Positions 63,843 to 64,000 of a DNA stretch of 64,000 nt are shown here, in pieces. The notes below the pieces were generated by a model. That model was not told where the DNA came from. It did no database searches and saw only the letters and a list, made by a program, of their open reading frames with translations. The translations under genes and the position numbers were made by a program. Position 1 is the first letter of the stretch. Each line of letters begins with the position of its first letter. The stretch covers positions 1,054,001 to 1,118,000 of the forward strand of contig NC_018420.1 of assembly GCF_000287355.1 (NCBI RefSeq). Reading direction: 5' to 3'. This DNA comes from a secondary endosymbiont of Heteropsylla cubana (GTDB lineage Bacteria > Pseudomonadota > Gammaproteobacteria > Enterobacterales > Enterobacteriaceae).

Positions 63843-63890
63843 TTCTAAAAAAAAACAATAAGATAATTATCTTATTGTTTTTTTTTAGAA
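63843..63890. terminator. 48-bp perfect palindrome, probable bidirectional terminator
   Basis: The centre is CAATAAGATAA/TTATCTTATTG, flanked by nine A on the left and nine T on the right, then TTCT and AGAA. Every one of the 24 base pairs matches. A hairpin with a T run on either strand suits a shared terminator for plsB and a convergent gene beyond the window. The remaining 110 bases of the window hold nothing. Confidence 0.65.
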
Positions 63891-64000
63891 ATTTTAAAAT
63901 TAGTTCTAAATATTAATATTTAAATTAACAAAAATTATAATTTATTTAAATCAAAATTTTTAACATTATCGCTCTAAATATTATCTATTATTCTAAATAC

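Overview
The window looks like part of the chromosome of a reduced, AT-rich gammaproteobacterial insect endosymbiont from the Enterobacterales (Sodalis-like). The proteins are close to Escherichia coli in length and motif, and several E. coli gene orders survive: rlmE-ftsH-folP-glmM-secG-leuU, metY-rimP-nusA-infB-rbfA-truB-rpsO-pnp-(nlpI)-deaD, tmk-holB-tatD, gmk-rpoZ, prfA-prmC, clpP-clpX-lon, iscR-iscS, serV-argV and thrU-tyrU-glyT. Only a little over half of the bases are genes or RNAs. The rest is very AT-rich spacer of up to about 4 kb, with eroded gene remnants. There is no transposase, prophage, plasmid or CRISPR signature. Small genome content combined with low coding density recalls the psyllid secondary symbionts; that placement is an inference.

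Layout. 0-7 kb: the end of rlmE, ftsH, folP (frameshifted in a T tract), glmM, secG and tRNA-Leu. 7-19 kb: the transcription/translation block tRNA-fMet, rimP, nusA, infB, rbfA (ATA start), truB, rpsO, pnp, an nlpI pseudogene and deaD. 20-22.5 kb (minus): tmk, holB, tatD. 25-28.5 kb: rnb (+) and gmk-rpoZ (-). 30.8-33.3 kb: a hemA remnant, prfA, prmC. 34.5-39 kb: queA and typA as islands. 40.4-45 kb: clpP, clpX, lon, with heat-shock (sigma-32) promoter motifs before clpP and lon. 45.8-47.6 kb (minus): iscR-iscS with an IscR operator. 48.9-51.3 kb: two tRNA clusters. 53-63 kb: erpA, gapA and plsB, separated by multi-kilobase spacers.

Functionally the retained set is information processing (IF2, NusA, RbfA, RimP, TruB, S15, RF1 and its methylase, DNA polymerase III delta', omega), RNA decay (PNPase, RNase II, DeaD), protein quality control (FtsH, ClpXP, Lon), Fe-S assembly (IscR, IscS, ErpA), and some metabolism (FolP, GlmM, Tmk, Gmk, GapA, PlsB). 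The most informative observations are that regulatory DNA sites outlasted whole genes (the IscR box and two sigma-32 promoters), that folP and rbfA carry expression-level oddities while the protein sequence stays conserved, and that dispensable C-terminal tails (IscS, omega, DeaD) have been trimmed. I found no clearly new multi-gene system. The best unexplained items are a conserved-looking minus-strand open stretch with its own terminator beside plsB, and several strong hairpins in otherwise empty spacers.
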